From the NCBI GenBank assembly GCA_009746045.1, contig RPFO01001533.1, positions 1 through 47,070 of the forward strand: 47,070 nt of DNA. Reading direction: 5' to 3'. Positions within the stretch are counted from its first letter, which is position 1, and every line of letters starts with the position of its first letter. The translations under genes and the position numbers were made by a program. Shown here piece by piece: positions 1-7,911 of this stretch. The notes under the pieces are model-generated. The model was not told the origin of the DNA and searched no databases. It was given only the letters and a program-made list of their open reading frames with translations. Source of the DNA: Mesostigma viride (taxonomy: Eukaryota > Streptophyta > Mesostigmatophyceae > Mesostigmatales > Mesostigmataceae).

Positions 1-2
1 TG

Positions 3-215
3 TGGAAGCTGCTCGGGCAGCTGAACGACGAGATCGTGAACCGGCTCGGGAAAGTCCGCAGCGTGTACTCCACGCTCCCGGACTACGAGCGGTACGCCCT
101 CACCCTCCTGGGAGACACGCAGCCCGACAACTCCGTCCTCCCCTACGCCTCCTTCACGGTGGTGCACCGCGGCAACCGCGGGACCTACATCAACGGAGAC
201 AACATCCTGGAGTAG
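3..215 (+). CDS. C-terminal fragment of an unrecognised protein
   Basis: An open frame enters from the left edge and ends at TAG 213-215, giving 70 residues. It reads WKLLGQLNDE at the edge and YINGDNILE at the end, with GC-rich codon use matching the neighbouring genes. I recognise no family. Because the reductase in this window is spliced, this could be a last exon as well as the tail of an unbroken gene. An AT-rich stretch (216-287) with short palindromes such as gtttattaaac separates it from the convergent gene on the other strand and may act as a transcript end. Confidence 0.6.
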   Translation, partial: WKLLGQLNDEIVNRLGKVRSVYSTLPDYERYALTLLGDTQPDNSVLPYASFTVVHRGNRGTYINGDNILE

Positions 216-287
216 AGCGAATAATTTTGTGTTTATTAAACGTGCATAGGAAATTCTGGTGCTTTATAAAATGTTTATCAAACACTA

Positions 288-1184
288 TTAAACGGCAATC
301 CTAGCGGCCTCTCTCCGCGCCTCCTGGTTCAGGCGCATGACCTTCGCGTTCTCCTTGATGCACGCCCCGTCGGCGGTCGACTCGTGCAATCCGTCCGCCC
401 TGAACACGGGCTCAAACAAAGCCCGGGACCTCTTTGCCACCTCCACGGGGTTGGCGCCCGTCCTGGCGATCTTGTCGGCCTCGCTCCACTGCAGAAAGAA
501 CATGGCGGCACTCTGCACCTTGCTGTTAAGGTCGCGCGAGGACCCGTGCGCCTTAGCCGAGTAGGCGGCCTTGAGCTGCCTGGCGGTCTTGCCGGTGACC
601 GCCAGGTTGTTGATGTCGTGCACGGCGGGGTACAGCACCCCGCACCCCTCGTGCCTGTCCGAGTACTGCTTAATGGCGTTGTTAAGCTCCTTGGTGGATT
701 CGCAACTCTTGACGCGAGGGTGCTCTTGGAGGTTCGCCACGGCCCCGTCGCGCTCATCTGCGCGTCTCAAAATGTCTTCTGCCAGGGAGCGGTCCGCATC
801 CAGGTAGCGCTCCAGTAGCACCGCCACCTTGTCGCGGAACTTGGCAGCTATCTTGCCGGGGAGTAGCATTATGATCTGCGTCAAACCCTTACGATCGGTT
901 ACGGGGGTGTCGTTTTGCCCTCGACCGGGAAACTTGAAGGTGTCTCTATTAGAGACGACCTCGGGATTGGCTTTTTGCAGCTTGAACCAAATGTCTCTTG
1001 GTGCCTGAAACCCGAAGCATGATAGCACATCGATAATCGAAATCCTGCCATCCTCCGTCACCCGGATCTTGCCCGCGAACTGCGGGTCGTCGTCTGCCCC
1101 GTCTCTGGGGCGAGGTAACGGATGACTGAAGACATGGTCGGGGTACTGCTTACGAGACAAAATAGGCCACGGATGAACGCGCAT
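288..1184 (-). CDS. BRO/KilA-like DNA-binding domain protein
   Basis: Predicted 298-residue protein. Residues about 37-140 carry a pattern I associate with BRO-N/antirepressor-like domains common in giant viruses and protist genomes: GKIRVTEDGRISIIDVL, then FKFPGRGQNDTPVTD, then a hydrophobic IIMLLPGKIAAKFR segment and RYLDADRSL. Such domains are usually DNA-binding; the remaining C-terminal half is basic and not recognised. I chose the ATG at 1184 rather than the longer frame opening at 1430 because the longer frame would overlap the divergent nuclease gene, and because 1185-1227 is an AT-rich spacer suited to a bidirectional promoter. Function is inferred from domain resemblance only. Confidence 0.7.
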   Translation of the reverse strand: MRVHPWPILSRKQYPDHVFSHPLPRPRDGADDDPQFAGKIRVTEDGRISIIDVLSCFGFQAPRDIWFKLQKANPEVVSNRDTFKFPGRGQNDTPVTDRKGLTQIIMLLPGKIAAKFRDKVAVLLERYLDADRSLAEDILRRADERDGAVANLQEHPRVKSCESTKELNNAIKQYSDRHEGCGVLYPAVHDINNLAVTGKTARQLKAAYSAKAHGSSRDLNSKVQSAAMFFLQWSEADKIARTGANPVEVAKRSRALFEPVFRADGLHESTADGACIKENAKVMRLNQEARREAARIAV

Positions 1185-1227
1185 GGCCGCCTGGTTGCGC
1201 AAAAAAGTCTCGTGTTTATTACAAAAA

Positions 1228-1698
1228 ATGAAACAAGTTATGAGTCTCATTCGCCCCGGAGTGATAGCCGCGTCGTTTCTCCCCAAGTCCATCCGGTGGC
1301 TGCAGGACATCGAGAGGCACCGCTCCATCAAGATCCAGCACGCGCGCAACGGTGGCGAGGTCGTCCTGCGCACCCAGACGGGGTACAAGCTGTTCGTGGA
1401 CGGGTTCAGTGCCGACACCCATCCTCCCACCGTGTTCGAGTACCACGGCGACTACTGGCACGCGAACCCGGACCGGTTCCCCCTCTTTGACCTCCACCGC
1501 GACAAGGGTAAGGCCAACATCGAGGTGTACATGCGCACCAAGTGGAAGGAGTGGCAGATACTGAAGCTCGGATACAACCTAGAGACCAGGTGGGAGTGCG
1601 AGGACGAGGGGTTCCCCCCGCCCTCGCTCACCTTCCCCCCGGAGTACCTGGACAGGCACGCGAGCCCTGCGTGCGCCCTGCCCCCTCAGGACCTGTAG
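1228..1698 (+). CDS. Vsr-like / PD-(D/E)XK-fold endonuclease
   Basis: Predicted 156-residue protein. It shows the core of a restriction-endonuclease-like fold related to very-short-patch repair and DUF559-type enzymes: an Asp in KLFVDGF (D58), then FEYHGDYWHANP (E71, H73, D75, H78), then a C-terminal KWKEWQILKLGYNLETRWECE strand-helix that matches the usual 'R..L..lGY.v..iWE.E' end. Proteins with this YHGDYWH signature recur in giant viruses, sometimes near mobile introns. The start at 1228 follows an A-rich run and avoids overlap with the divergent gene; ATG 1240 is the alternative. DNA cleavage is inferred; the substrate is unknown. Confidence 0.65.
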   Translation: MKQVMSLIRPGVIAASFLPKSIRWLQDIERHRSIKIQHARNGGEVVLRTQTGYKLFVDGFSADTHPPTVFEYHGDYWHANPDRFPLFDLHRDKGKANIEVYMRTKWKEWQILKLGYNLETRWECEDEGFPPPSLTFPPEYLDRHASPACALPPQDL

Positions 1699-1703
1699 CG
1701 ATT

Positions 1704-2245
1704 CTAGCGGCGCCGCCGCCTGCCGTTGCCCGCTTTCCGGGGCATGAAAAACGTCACGCAGTTCGTCAGGCCAAGGGGGTCGACCACCGGGGGGCTGACG
1801 TAACTCTGCATCGCGTGTCGCGGGCCCATCGTGAGGGCCCGTGCCGCCGCCAACTTCCGCATCTCGCCGTCGGTCACAGGATCCTCGGACAGCTTGGCGT
1901 ACACCACCGAGTCGTCGCCCGACAGGTCACGACCGCGGGGTGCATCGTCATCGTCTGGGGAGGGTACGCCGCGGGAGGGGGTGGTGGTGGCGGGGAAGGG
2001 GGGGCGGGCGCTCTGGCTTGCGGGTGCACCGTGTCGTACTCCTTGATGCTCTCCAGGAACTGCGTGAACACGTCCACGGCGTCTTGGAGGCGCGGGGGGG
2101 CCCCTCCTTCTCTTCGTGGCAGTGGCTCCGGTCCTGGAGCCGTTCCCATCGTCGGCTTCCGGTGCACGGAACAGCGTTCCGACCCGGCCGTTGCGCGTCT
2201 CTTGCATTTCACTCCCTGCGCCGTGGTGGCACCGCAGCGCGTCAT
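1704..2245 (-). CDS. Zinc-knuckle protein with an apparent frame break
   Basis: The product starts at 2245 with MTRCGATTAQGVKCKRR and ends at 1704 in a basic GNGRRRRR tail, but the two halves are in different frames. The N-terminus carries the C-x9-C-x10-C-x2-H knuckle that recurs in four other proteins of this window. A middle segment (LQDAVDVFTQFLESIKEYD) is followed by a Pro-rich stretch, and the C-terminal part contains VVYAKLSEDPVTDGEM. The break lies near the seven-G run at 1998-2004, so one miscalled base would restore a single protein of about 180 residues. It is convergent with the nuclease gene, five bases apart. Function unknown; a basic nucleic-acid-binding role is an inference. 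Confidence 0.55.
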
Positions 2246-2283
2246 GTGGGTGGTCCTATACGTCTCTGCTCATATTTAATTTA

Positions 2284-2514
2284 TCAGCTGTTCGCCTCCG
2301 CGAATTCGCAGAACGCGTGGAAAGTCACTCGGCGCAAGAGGGGGTATCCGCAGGCCTTGCACTGCTCCACCATCGACAGGTACAGGTTCAACAGCTCGTC
2401 CCTGTACGCGCTGTGGAATCGGTCGGGCATGTCGTCCAGCCACGAGCGCTCGGGCTCCTCTTCGAGATCCTCCCCGCCCGCGTGCTCCCCCTCGTGGTGC
2501 CGTGCGGTCTTCAT
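2284..2514 (-). CDS. Small acidic hypothetical protein
   Basis: Seventy-six residues. The N-terminal third is Glu-rich (HEGEHAGGEDLEEEPER) and the rest looks helical (DDMPDRFHSAYRDELLNLYL) with two cysteines in EQCKACGYP. I do not recognise a family. It sits in a run of minus-strand genes (1704-4124) with short spacers, consistent with real compact viral coding. Confidence 0.5.
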   Translation of the reverse strand: MKTARHHEGEHAGGEDLEEEPERSWLDDMPDRFHSAYRDELLNLYLSMVEQCKACGYPLLRRVTFHAFCEFAEANS

Positions 2515-2570
2515 CTCCCGCGCCGTGTCTCGTGTTACCCCAACATTTTTTTAGTGACCGGGAGAACGAG

Positions 2571-2759
2571 CTAGTAGCCCGGGGCGTATATCGCGGCGAG
2601 GAGCGCGATCAGCCAAAAAGGCAGGAGGGTCTGGTCGCGGCCGACCCCGAACTGCATAGGTCTGCCGTCCTCCCGGAACATGCAACGGGGGCGCAAAAGA
2701 AGCAACGCGTACGTGACGAGGGCGTATGTGGCCAGGGACTTCAAAGGACGGGCGGACAT
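2571..2759 (-). CDS. Small membrane protein
   Basis: Sixty-two residues with a hydrophobic N-terminal segment (SLATYALVTYALLLL) and a second one at the C-terminus (LLPFWLIALLAAIYA), joined by a short polar loop. This suggests a two-pass membrane protein. No family is recognised. It is the immediate downstream neighbour of the SLATT gene on the same strand, 23 bases away, so the two may be co-expressed. Confidence 0.5.
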   Translation of the reverse strand: MSARPLKSLATYALVTYALLLLRPRCMFREDGRPMQFGVGRDQTLLPFWLIALLAAIYAPGY

Positions 2760-2782
2760 TTTGTAACTAATACCCAGATAAT

Positions 2783-3556
2783 TTAGCTATCGTTCCCATC
2801 GCGGCGCCCCCCCTGCATGTGGGAGCGCATCTCGGAGTCCCCCTCGCCGGGACTCATTTCCACGAACGGCTCTCCCTTGTGCGGGTGTTTTTTGAACTTG
2901 CTTTTGTACTCCTTTGATATCCGACTAGGGATGGAAGGTCCCTGGGACACCATGCTGTCGAGGGTCAGCCTGCAAAGCTGTATGAACTCGAAGGGGTTAT
3001 TCCGGTACTTGCGCTGTTTGCTCAACTCCGCGTCGATCTCGCGATAGAACGCACCGTAGCGGTGGCCGGCCTGCTTGTGCTGTTCCGCTTTCCTGGAAAA
3101 CTGCATGAAATTCTGCAAGCTGGTCAATGCCGACACGGCGATGCTTATGGCTCCTATGGCGACGGCCTTCGGGCTGATGTTGGCGTGGGCAGGGCACTCG
3201 GATGTGGCAAACGCTGTCGTGCCAGCCACCGCGGACAGGATCACGGCGGGGATCCCGAGGGCGTGAAACCAGAACGTGTTCATGTCTGCCGCCATGTTGT
3301 GCATCTGGCGGAACCCGACCGCCTTCTGCCCCCAGCTGTACGCCAGCTCCTCCAGATCCCTTGTCCACATCGACTTCCCCTGCCCGTTGGATGCGGACTC
3401 GCTAGAAGAGGGGCTGCTGTCATCACGGATGATGTACTTGTAGATATTCACATCGTGGGCGTTTTCCAGGTTCGTTGTGCGCCGGTTAAAATCGAATCTC
3501 GCCGGATCCTCCCCGCATTGTTGGATGTCAACGTTGCAAGCATCTTGAGAAGCCAT
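2783..3556 (-). CDS. SLATT-domain two-pass membrane protein
   Basis: Predicted 257 residues. Residues about 60-215 match the SLATT architecture: an amphipathic segment with a conserved Trp and Met-Asn (AYSWGQKAVGFRQMHNMAADMN), a first membrane helix (about 98-118, FHALGIPAVILSAVAGTTAF), a second (about 131-150, AVAIGAISIAVSALTSLQNF), then the typical long helix with KAEQHKQAGHRYGAFYREI and a C-terminal helix. In bacteria SLATT proteins are proposed pore-forming effectors linked to nucleotide second-messenger immunity. In a viral setting the role is unknown; membrane permeabilisation or antagonism of a host SLATT are guesses. ATG 3556 was chosen over the longer frame from 3640, which would run into the cobalamin gene. 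The tail is polar and acidic/basic. Confidence 0.75.
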   Translation of the reverse strand: MASQDACNVDIQQCGEDPARFDFNRRTTNLENAHDVNIYKYIIRDDSSPSSSESASNGQGKSMWTRDLEELAYSWGQKAVGFRQMHNMAADMNTFWFHALGIPAVILSAVAGTTAFATSECPAHANISPKAVAIGAISIAVSALTSLQNFMQFSRKAEQHKQAGHRYGAFYREIDAELSKQRKYRNNPFEFIQLCRLTLDSMVSQGPSIPSRISKEYKSKFKKHPHKGEPFVEMSPGEGDSEMRSHMQGGRRDGNDS

Positions 3557-3581
3557 TTCATACTTCTTTTTCAGATAATAA

Positions 3582-4124
3582 TTACGAATGTTTGCGGTAA
3601 ATGGCGGCCGGAAACTCCTCCTTAGCTCTTGCCAGCACAAAAAAGAAGTCTGACATCCTGTTTAAAAATTGCAGGATGTTGGGATCCACCCATTCCAGCC
3701 GCGCACACGCCCTCTCAGCTCTTCTGCACACCACCCTGCAAACGTGGAGGTGAGAAGTTGCCAGTCCGTTCCCGCCGGGTAGAATGAAATTGCAAAGTTT
3801 TGGTAACTTTTCGTCCAACTGGTCAATTGTGTTTTCCAGCCGCTGTACCGCCTCAGGGCCCTCAGAAAACTTATACTTTTCGTCGCGGCAAGAATTCGAG
3901 TTCTTGGCCGCGACGGACGTGCCAGCTGCCAGAAGAACACCTTGGAGGTAGTGTAGAAAGCAGTTATCAGCCGGCAGCGAGTGTTGAATGGCCAAACCCA
4001 TAAAGGCATTGAGCTCATCCAAAGCACCCACTGCCTCAAATAATTCATCCGATTTCCGCAGGCTGTCCGAACTTCCCAGCCTTTTTGTGTAGCCCTGGTC
4101 TCCTTGCTTGGTATAAATCTTCAT
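3582..4124 (-). CDS. Cob(I)alamin adenosyltransferase (PduO/MMAB type)
   Basis: Predicted 180 residues, the usual size for the PduO-type family. The enzyme transfers the adenosyl group of ATP to cob(I)alamin to make adenosylcobalamin. Family signatures are in order: KIYTKQGDQGYT (2-13, ATP site), GALDELNA (33-40), FILPGGNGLATSHLHVCR (113-130), RRAER (134-138) and FLNRMSDFFFVLAR (153-166). There is no obvious N-terminal targeting peptide, so a cytosolic enzyme is likely. Its product is the cofactor of the class II ribonucleotide reductase at 8254-13077. The gene is visibly less GC-rich than the region around it, which suggests later acquisition. It diverges from the primase gene across a 72-base spacer. 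Confidence 0.9.
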   Translation of the reverse strand: MKIYTKQGDQGYTKRLGSSDSLRKSDELFEAVGALDELNAFMGLAIQHSLPADNCFLHYLQGVLLAAGTSVAAKNSNSCRDEKYKFSEGPEAVQRLENTIDQLDEKLPKLCNFILPGGNGLATSHLHVCRVVCRRAERACARLEWVDPNILQFLNRMSDFFFVLARAKEEFPAAIYRKHS

Positions 4125-4196
4125 GATGCCATTCCTTTAAGCGCCGACGATTTCTGCCGTTTAGCCGCGCAAAAAATCTGGACAGCAGGGGACAGG

Positions 4197-5687
4197 ATGG
4201 ACAAATTGGACCAGGATGGAGCAGAGAGATGGCAGCCCCCACCTTATTCTGAGGCTGTTAGATGGCTAGTGAATCGTGATTGCTTTGTCGACAAATCCGC
4301 CGAATACACCCACCTGCTTCTGGATGGATACAAAGGTGGCAAGGCCTGTGTGGATTTTGAGGACCTGGCCAGCTTTTACAAGGAAGTGGCCAAGGATGCT
4401 CTGAATGACACCCAGAACTTCCTGGTGGAGCAGAAAACGGCCGTGTTCCCCTTTTTCATGGACCTGGATTGTGAGGATGATCAGGATTTGGGGGACACCA
4501 TCATCCAGCAGTGGATACCCACCATCCAAGAAGTGTTAAGGGAATGCGTGCCGGCGGAAACGGACAGCTATGTGATTGTGTGCAGGGCCCCCACCAAGGA
4601 GAAGAAGGGGAAGATCAAGACAGGGTTTCACATCCACTACCCCCTCCTCCCAGTGGATGAGAGGACAGCCTTAAAACTTCGGGCGTTTGTGGTGGACAAA
4701 CTGCACCAGAATTTCGGCGACAGGCCGGCGGAGAACGACTGGACGGCCGTGGTGGACCCCAGCGTGCTGATGGACAACGGCATCCGTATCCTGTTCAGCT
4801 GGAAATGCGAGCGTTGCGCCGGCTGCTGCAAGGCGTACAGGAACATCCAGAAAACGATGGGGGATTGCAAGGGAAAGGCGCCGGGAGAGGATTGGTGCCA
4901 CTGTGACGTGTGCAAGGAGCGGAGGAAGGCGCGCAACAGCTGCGGAGACGACCGCTGCCACTACGGCAGGATCTCTGAGAAGCGGTCGTACGCCCCGTGG
5001 GGTGTCATCAGCAAGGAGGGGGTGGTGGACACCGTCTTCTCGCCCGAGGACGTGCGCGAACACATCCTCCCGCTCCTCTGGCAGACCTCCGTGCGCATCC
5101 TGGACGGGCGGCCGGGCGTGACCCCCACCCCCATCACCACCCCGCCGTGGTTCGACGAGGCGACATCCATGTGCCGCGAGGAGCTGCAGGGGCGCCGCAG
5201 GAAGCACAAGGCCAAGACCCCCCAGGAGCAGCGGGTGGCCAGCACGCTGGGTATCCACAGGGACGAGGCGCTGAACCTCGACTCTCCCGAGCACAAGGCC
5301 GTCGAGACGGTGGTGCGGACCATGGAGGGGGCGGCGGGTGTCACGCACGTGTTCAAGCAGGGGGAGGGCGTGCACGCGGTCTACTCGGCGTGGTCCAAGC
5401 ACCGGTTCTGCCACAAGATCGAGGACGCGCACAAGAGCAACAACGTGTGGTACTCCGTCTCCATCCACGGGCTGGTGCAGCGGTGCTTCAACTCGGAGTG
5501 CAAGGGGTACGCATCGGAACCTCGCCAAATCCCGGCGGCGGCATACGCGGTCTTGTTTCCCTCCCCTGCGGTGGCGGCCCCTGCGAGTAAAACGAACCCC
5601 ACAAGGGTGTCGGCCGCAAACCTTGCCTATAAGATATCGTACAACCCCCACAAGGTTGCGCGACGGGGGGGGCCCAGGAGGAGGTGA
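4197..5687 (+). CDS. Archaeo-eukaryotic primase, PrimPol/UL52 type
   Basis: Predicted 496 residues. It carries the three AEP motifs: FFMDLDCEDD (D89, D91, metal binding), KTGFHIHYP (H145, nucleotide binding) and VVDPSVLMDNGIR (D187). Near the end is the zinc module of the PrimPol/herpes UL52 family: RFCHKIEDAHKSNN (C405, H412) and RCFNSECKG (C430, C435). It should synthesise primers for viral DNA replication in the cytoplasm or nucleus. Unlike many NCLDV primases it has no D5 superfamily III helicase fused; the product stops after the zinc module and a basic RRGGPRRR tail. ATG 4197 was preferred because the upstream ATG 4104 overlaps the start of the divergent adenosyltransferase. The 5' part is less GC-rich than the 3' half. 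Confidence 0.85.
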   Translation: MDKLDQDGAERWQPPPYSEAVRWLVNRDCFVDKSAEYTHLLLDGYKGGKACVDFEDLASFYKEVAKDALNDTQNFLVEQKTAVFPFFMDLDCEDDQDLGDTIIQQWIPTIQEVLRECVPAETDSYVIVCRAPTKEKKGKIKTGFHIHYPLLPVDERTALKLRAFVVDKLHQNFGDRPAENDWTAVVDPSVLMDNGIRILFSWKCERCAGCCKAYRNIQKTMGDCKGKAPGEDWCHCDVCKERRKARNSCGDDRCHYGRISEKRSYAPWGVISKEGVVDTVFSPEDVREHILPLLWQTSVRILDGRPGVTPTPITTPPWFDEATSMCREELQGRRRKHKAKTPQEQRVASTLGIHRDEALNLDSPEHKAVETVVRTMEGAAGVTHVFKQGEGVHAVYSAWSKHRFCHKIEDAHKSNNVWYSVSIHGLVQRCFNSECKGYASEPRQIPAAAYAVLFPSPAVAAPASKTNPTRVSAANLAYKISYNPHKVARRGGPRRR

Positions 5688-5762
5688 GCGGCATGTACAG
5701 CGCGCAGGCGGAATCGACGTGAGTGGCGCGCCCGAACTCGGTCACCAGCTCGGGCTTGTGGA

Positions 5763-6398
5763 TCAGGGCCACCGTGACCCCCCGTGGACGTACTGGTCGC
5801 TCACGGTGGACGAGTCGGGGATGAACAGCACGTTGGGACTCTTTATCGCGTTTTGTTTGTCGTTGCTCGTGATGTACGATACGCATTTAATGAACACGTG
5901 GAAGTAATAAGACCCCGTGCTAGGAAAATTCATGCCCACCACCTCGCGAGCGCGGTCCATGCGATCACGGAACGGAGCCGATAGCAGACTCTTTTGGCAA
6001 TAGACGAGACAGTCGTGCACCACGAACGTAACGCGCAACCCGTCGCGGCACAGCACACCTTGCAACACGGTGCCCTTGAACAGTTTCGTCTTGAACGGCG
6101 GCATGTGGACGATGTGCACGCTCTTGTCCCAATGCACGATCGCGCACACCGTACGGCCGCCGCGGATCCGCGCTAGGGCCAGCAGGCAGTGCACCCCCGG
6201 CGTCAGGTCGCACATCCAATACGTGTCGCGGCCCATCTCCGCCACCACCTTGCCGACGTCGTCCGTACGGCGCATGTACGGCCGCGGGATGTCCGGAAGG
6301 CGGCAGAGGCCCATAATAGCCTTGAGCACGTCCGAGTTCTCCCGCGGCGACGCGCGTCTCGTTACCCACGTCCACCGGTGGACGCCGGCCTGCTGCAT
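5763..6398 (-). CDS. mRNA capping guanylyltransferase-like protein, catalytic Lys missing
   Basis: The open frame encodes 211 residues resembling the nucleotidyltransferase domain of viral capping enzymes. TYWMCDLTPGVHCLLAL (59-75) aligns with motif I (ExKxDGxR), FKGTVLQGVLC (107-117) with motif III, and VTFVVHDCL plus FRDRM (123-146) with the following strand-helix. In motif I the catalytic Lys aligns with Leu65, the Asp with Pro67 and the Arg with His70, so this copy may be inactive or regulatory. The frame stops after DQYVHGGSRWP at a six-G/C run (about 5777-5783); in another frame coding-like sequence continues (VALIHKPELVTEFGRATHV) towards the primase end, so the C-terminus may be truncated by a one-base error. 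The family call rests on pattern resemblance. Confidence 0.5.
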   Translation of the reverse strand: MQQAGVHRWTWVTRRASPRENSDVLKAIMGLCRLPDIPRPYMRRTDDVGKVVAEMGRDTYWMCDLTPGVHCLLALARIRGGRTVCAIVHWDKSVHIVHMPPFKTKLFKGTVLQGVLCRDGLRVTFVVHDCLVYCQKSLLSAPFRDRMDRAREVVGMNFPSTGSYYFHVFIKCVSYITSNDKQNAIKSPNVLFIPDSSTVSDQYVHGGSRWP

Positions 6399-6484
6399 CC
6401 GCTATCTTACCCTAGGCGTCCACATTCCCCGCGGACTAAGCGCGCTACGAAACAAATCTCTGCCTATAGCGACCTGCGGACATC

Positions 6485-7045
6485 ATGGACCTGTTGGGGC
6501 GCTCCCTGCAGCGCTTTTACGCGAACGTTGACAACTTCAACGCGCTATACGACATCACGCGTCCTGAGTCCGGACGCAGGTCGGACCGCCTGTCCCTGCG
6601 GGTGGTCGAGTGCCTCGTGACCAATTACTCCAAGACACACCGCGTGGAGTTCGAGCAGCCCGACAACGCGCTCCCGTTCAACCTGTACATGTCCTACCGC
6701 GAGCAGCTGGCCTTCTACTCCAAGCGCATGTTCGACCCCTTCGCCAGGAGGAACAAGACCACCATCCGCAGCCCCGCGGAAGACGAGCGGGAGATCACCA
6801 CCACACCCGGACAGATGAACTTCTTCCGATGGGCCATCACCAACGGGGTGCTGGAATACGCTCGCCAGCACCAGGACGCCATACGGGAGGAGCTGCCGAA
6901 GGGGAGGGAGAGGAGGCCCTCCCTGCGCGTCCTCAACGGCAAGGTCATACGGTGTCGCAAGAGGTGCAAGGCCTCCGACCTCGCCATCCTCGTGCGACCG
7001 TCCGTGAAGAGCGTCAAGAAGAAGTTCACCGTCCGGTTCCTGTGA
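6485..7045 (+). CDS. Conserved NCLDV protein of the 'TTPGQMNFFRWAI' family
   Basis: Predicted 186 residues. It contains ECLVTNYSKTHRV, FNLYMSYREQLAFYSKRMFDPFARR and TTPGQMNFFRWAITNGVLEY, the pattern of a small conserved protein present in many nucleocytoplasmic large DNA viruses (I recall it as PBCV-1 A494R-like; a database check is needed). Its biochemical role is not known to me; a late transcription or virion role is only a guess. The C-terminus is basic (CRKRCK, SVKSVKKKF). It follows an 86-base spacer after the divergent capping-like gene. This gene is one of the better arguments for a nucleocytovirus origin of the region. Confidence 0.65.
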   Translation: MDLLGRSLQRFYANVDNFNALYDITRPESGRRSDRLSLRVVECLVTNYSKTHRVEFEQPDNALPFNLYMSYREQLAFYSKRMFDPFARRNKTTIRSPAEDEREITTTPGQMNFFRWAITNGVLEYARQHQDAIREELPKGRERRPSLRVLNGKVIRCRKRCKASDLAILVRPSVKSVKKKFTVRFL

Positions 7046-7095
7046 CCCGCGCGCTTAAAATCGAAACTGTACATTGTAGTTGGCCAGGCTTCGGG

Positions 7096-7431
7096 ATGGC
7101 ATTCGTGTACGACGCCGTCATCGTGCGCCCCCTGAGGGAGCTGTACATGAAGGGGCCGCACTTCAGCTCCCTAGGCTTCTGGATGGGGATGGAGGATCAC
7201 GACATATGCGCGGAGATGACCTCCACATCCTCCGACATATGGAGGGACCGGCGGGACCACTGCCTGTCCGTCATCGAAAAACGCTTTGAAAGCGTTCACG
7301 TCCTACTGAGGACCGCTATCCTGTGGTTGATCCTGTACAAAATGTTGCAATTGCTCTTGAAGACCGGGATTCGATTGTTAACGCCCGCGTTTATTGATCA
7401 TAATAATCGTGATAATAAAACTCGTGACTGA
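7096..7431 (+). CDS. Hypothetical protein with C-terminal membrane segment
   Basis: Predicted 111 residues beginning MAFVYDAVIVRPL. A hydrophobic stretch near the C-terminus (VLLRTAILWLILYKMLQLLL) could be a single membrane helix. The N-terminal half is soluble-looking and unrecognised. The 3' end is AT-rich and carries aataa motifs (gataataaaac) that may serve as polyadenylation signals. It is convergent with the next minus-strand gene. Confidence 0.5.
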   Translation: MAFVYDAVIVRPLRELYMKGPHFSSLGFWMGMEDHDICAEMTSTSSDIWRDRRDHCLSVIEKRFESVHVLLRTAILWLILYKMLQLLLKTGIRLLTPAFIDHNNRDNKTRD

Positions 7432-7445
7432 ACATCATGCACTGT

Positions 7446-7835
7446 CTAACGGAACCCGCGAATGCGAGAGAAAAACAGAGGACTCCTCCCACCTGACTTT
7501 GGCGCCATCGGTCGCGAGGGCGCGCGATCCCGGTCATCTGCGGACGATGGGGACGATCGGAACCTCGCGCGGATCTTAGCGGCGGCCGCCGCGGCCGCTC
7601 CCAGGGTCGCGACCCCCAGCCACAAGCGCACGTCCCCCAGCGCGGACTGCAGTTTCTTCTTGGTGTTCTCGACGCACTCCTTGTTGCCGCCCCGAAGAGT
7701 CACCGCGCACCAAAACTTTGCGGCGGGTTCTGCCAGGGCCGAGCCGACGAAAGAGAACAACCACACGCACGCGAGGACGATCAGCACGATCGCGACAATC
7801 CAAAGCTTCATTCCTACTATCCAATAGCCGCCCAT
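7446..7835 (-). CDS. Membrane protein, N-terminal helix
   Basis: Predicted 129 residues. Near the N-terminus is a strong hydrophobic helix (LWIVAIVLIVLACVWLFSFVG), followed by a polar domain with two cysteines (KFWCAVTLRGGNKEC), a second Ala-rich hydrophobic stretch (VATLGAAAAAAAK) and a basic Ser/Arg-rich tail. ATG 7835 is chosen because it lies just before the helix and follows the sequence taaata; an in-frame ATG nine codons upstream is possible. Family unknown. Confidence 0.5.
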   Translation of the reverse strand: MGGYWIVGMKLWIVAIVLIVLACVWLFSFVGSALAEPAAKFWCAVTLRGGNKECVENTKKKLQSALGDVRLWLGVATLGAAAAAAAKIRARFRSSPSSADDRDRAPSRPMAPKSGGRSPLFFSRIRGFR

Positions 7836-7911
7836 TTTATTTACGCGGTTATGTTGGGCCACCGCGGAGGGAGAACAGACGCGCCCCCCTCGCCGACATT
7901 GATCAGGTTGT

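Noticed and set aside
1122-1490. Plus-strand ORF spanning the BRO-like and nuclease starts
   Set aside because: Different frame from the nuclease with its motifs; Arg/Pro-rich shadow.
4671-5651. 326-residue minus-strand ORF opposite the primase
   Set aside because: Arg/His/Val-rich shadow of the primase frame, with no domain pattern.
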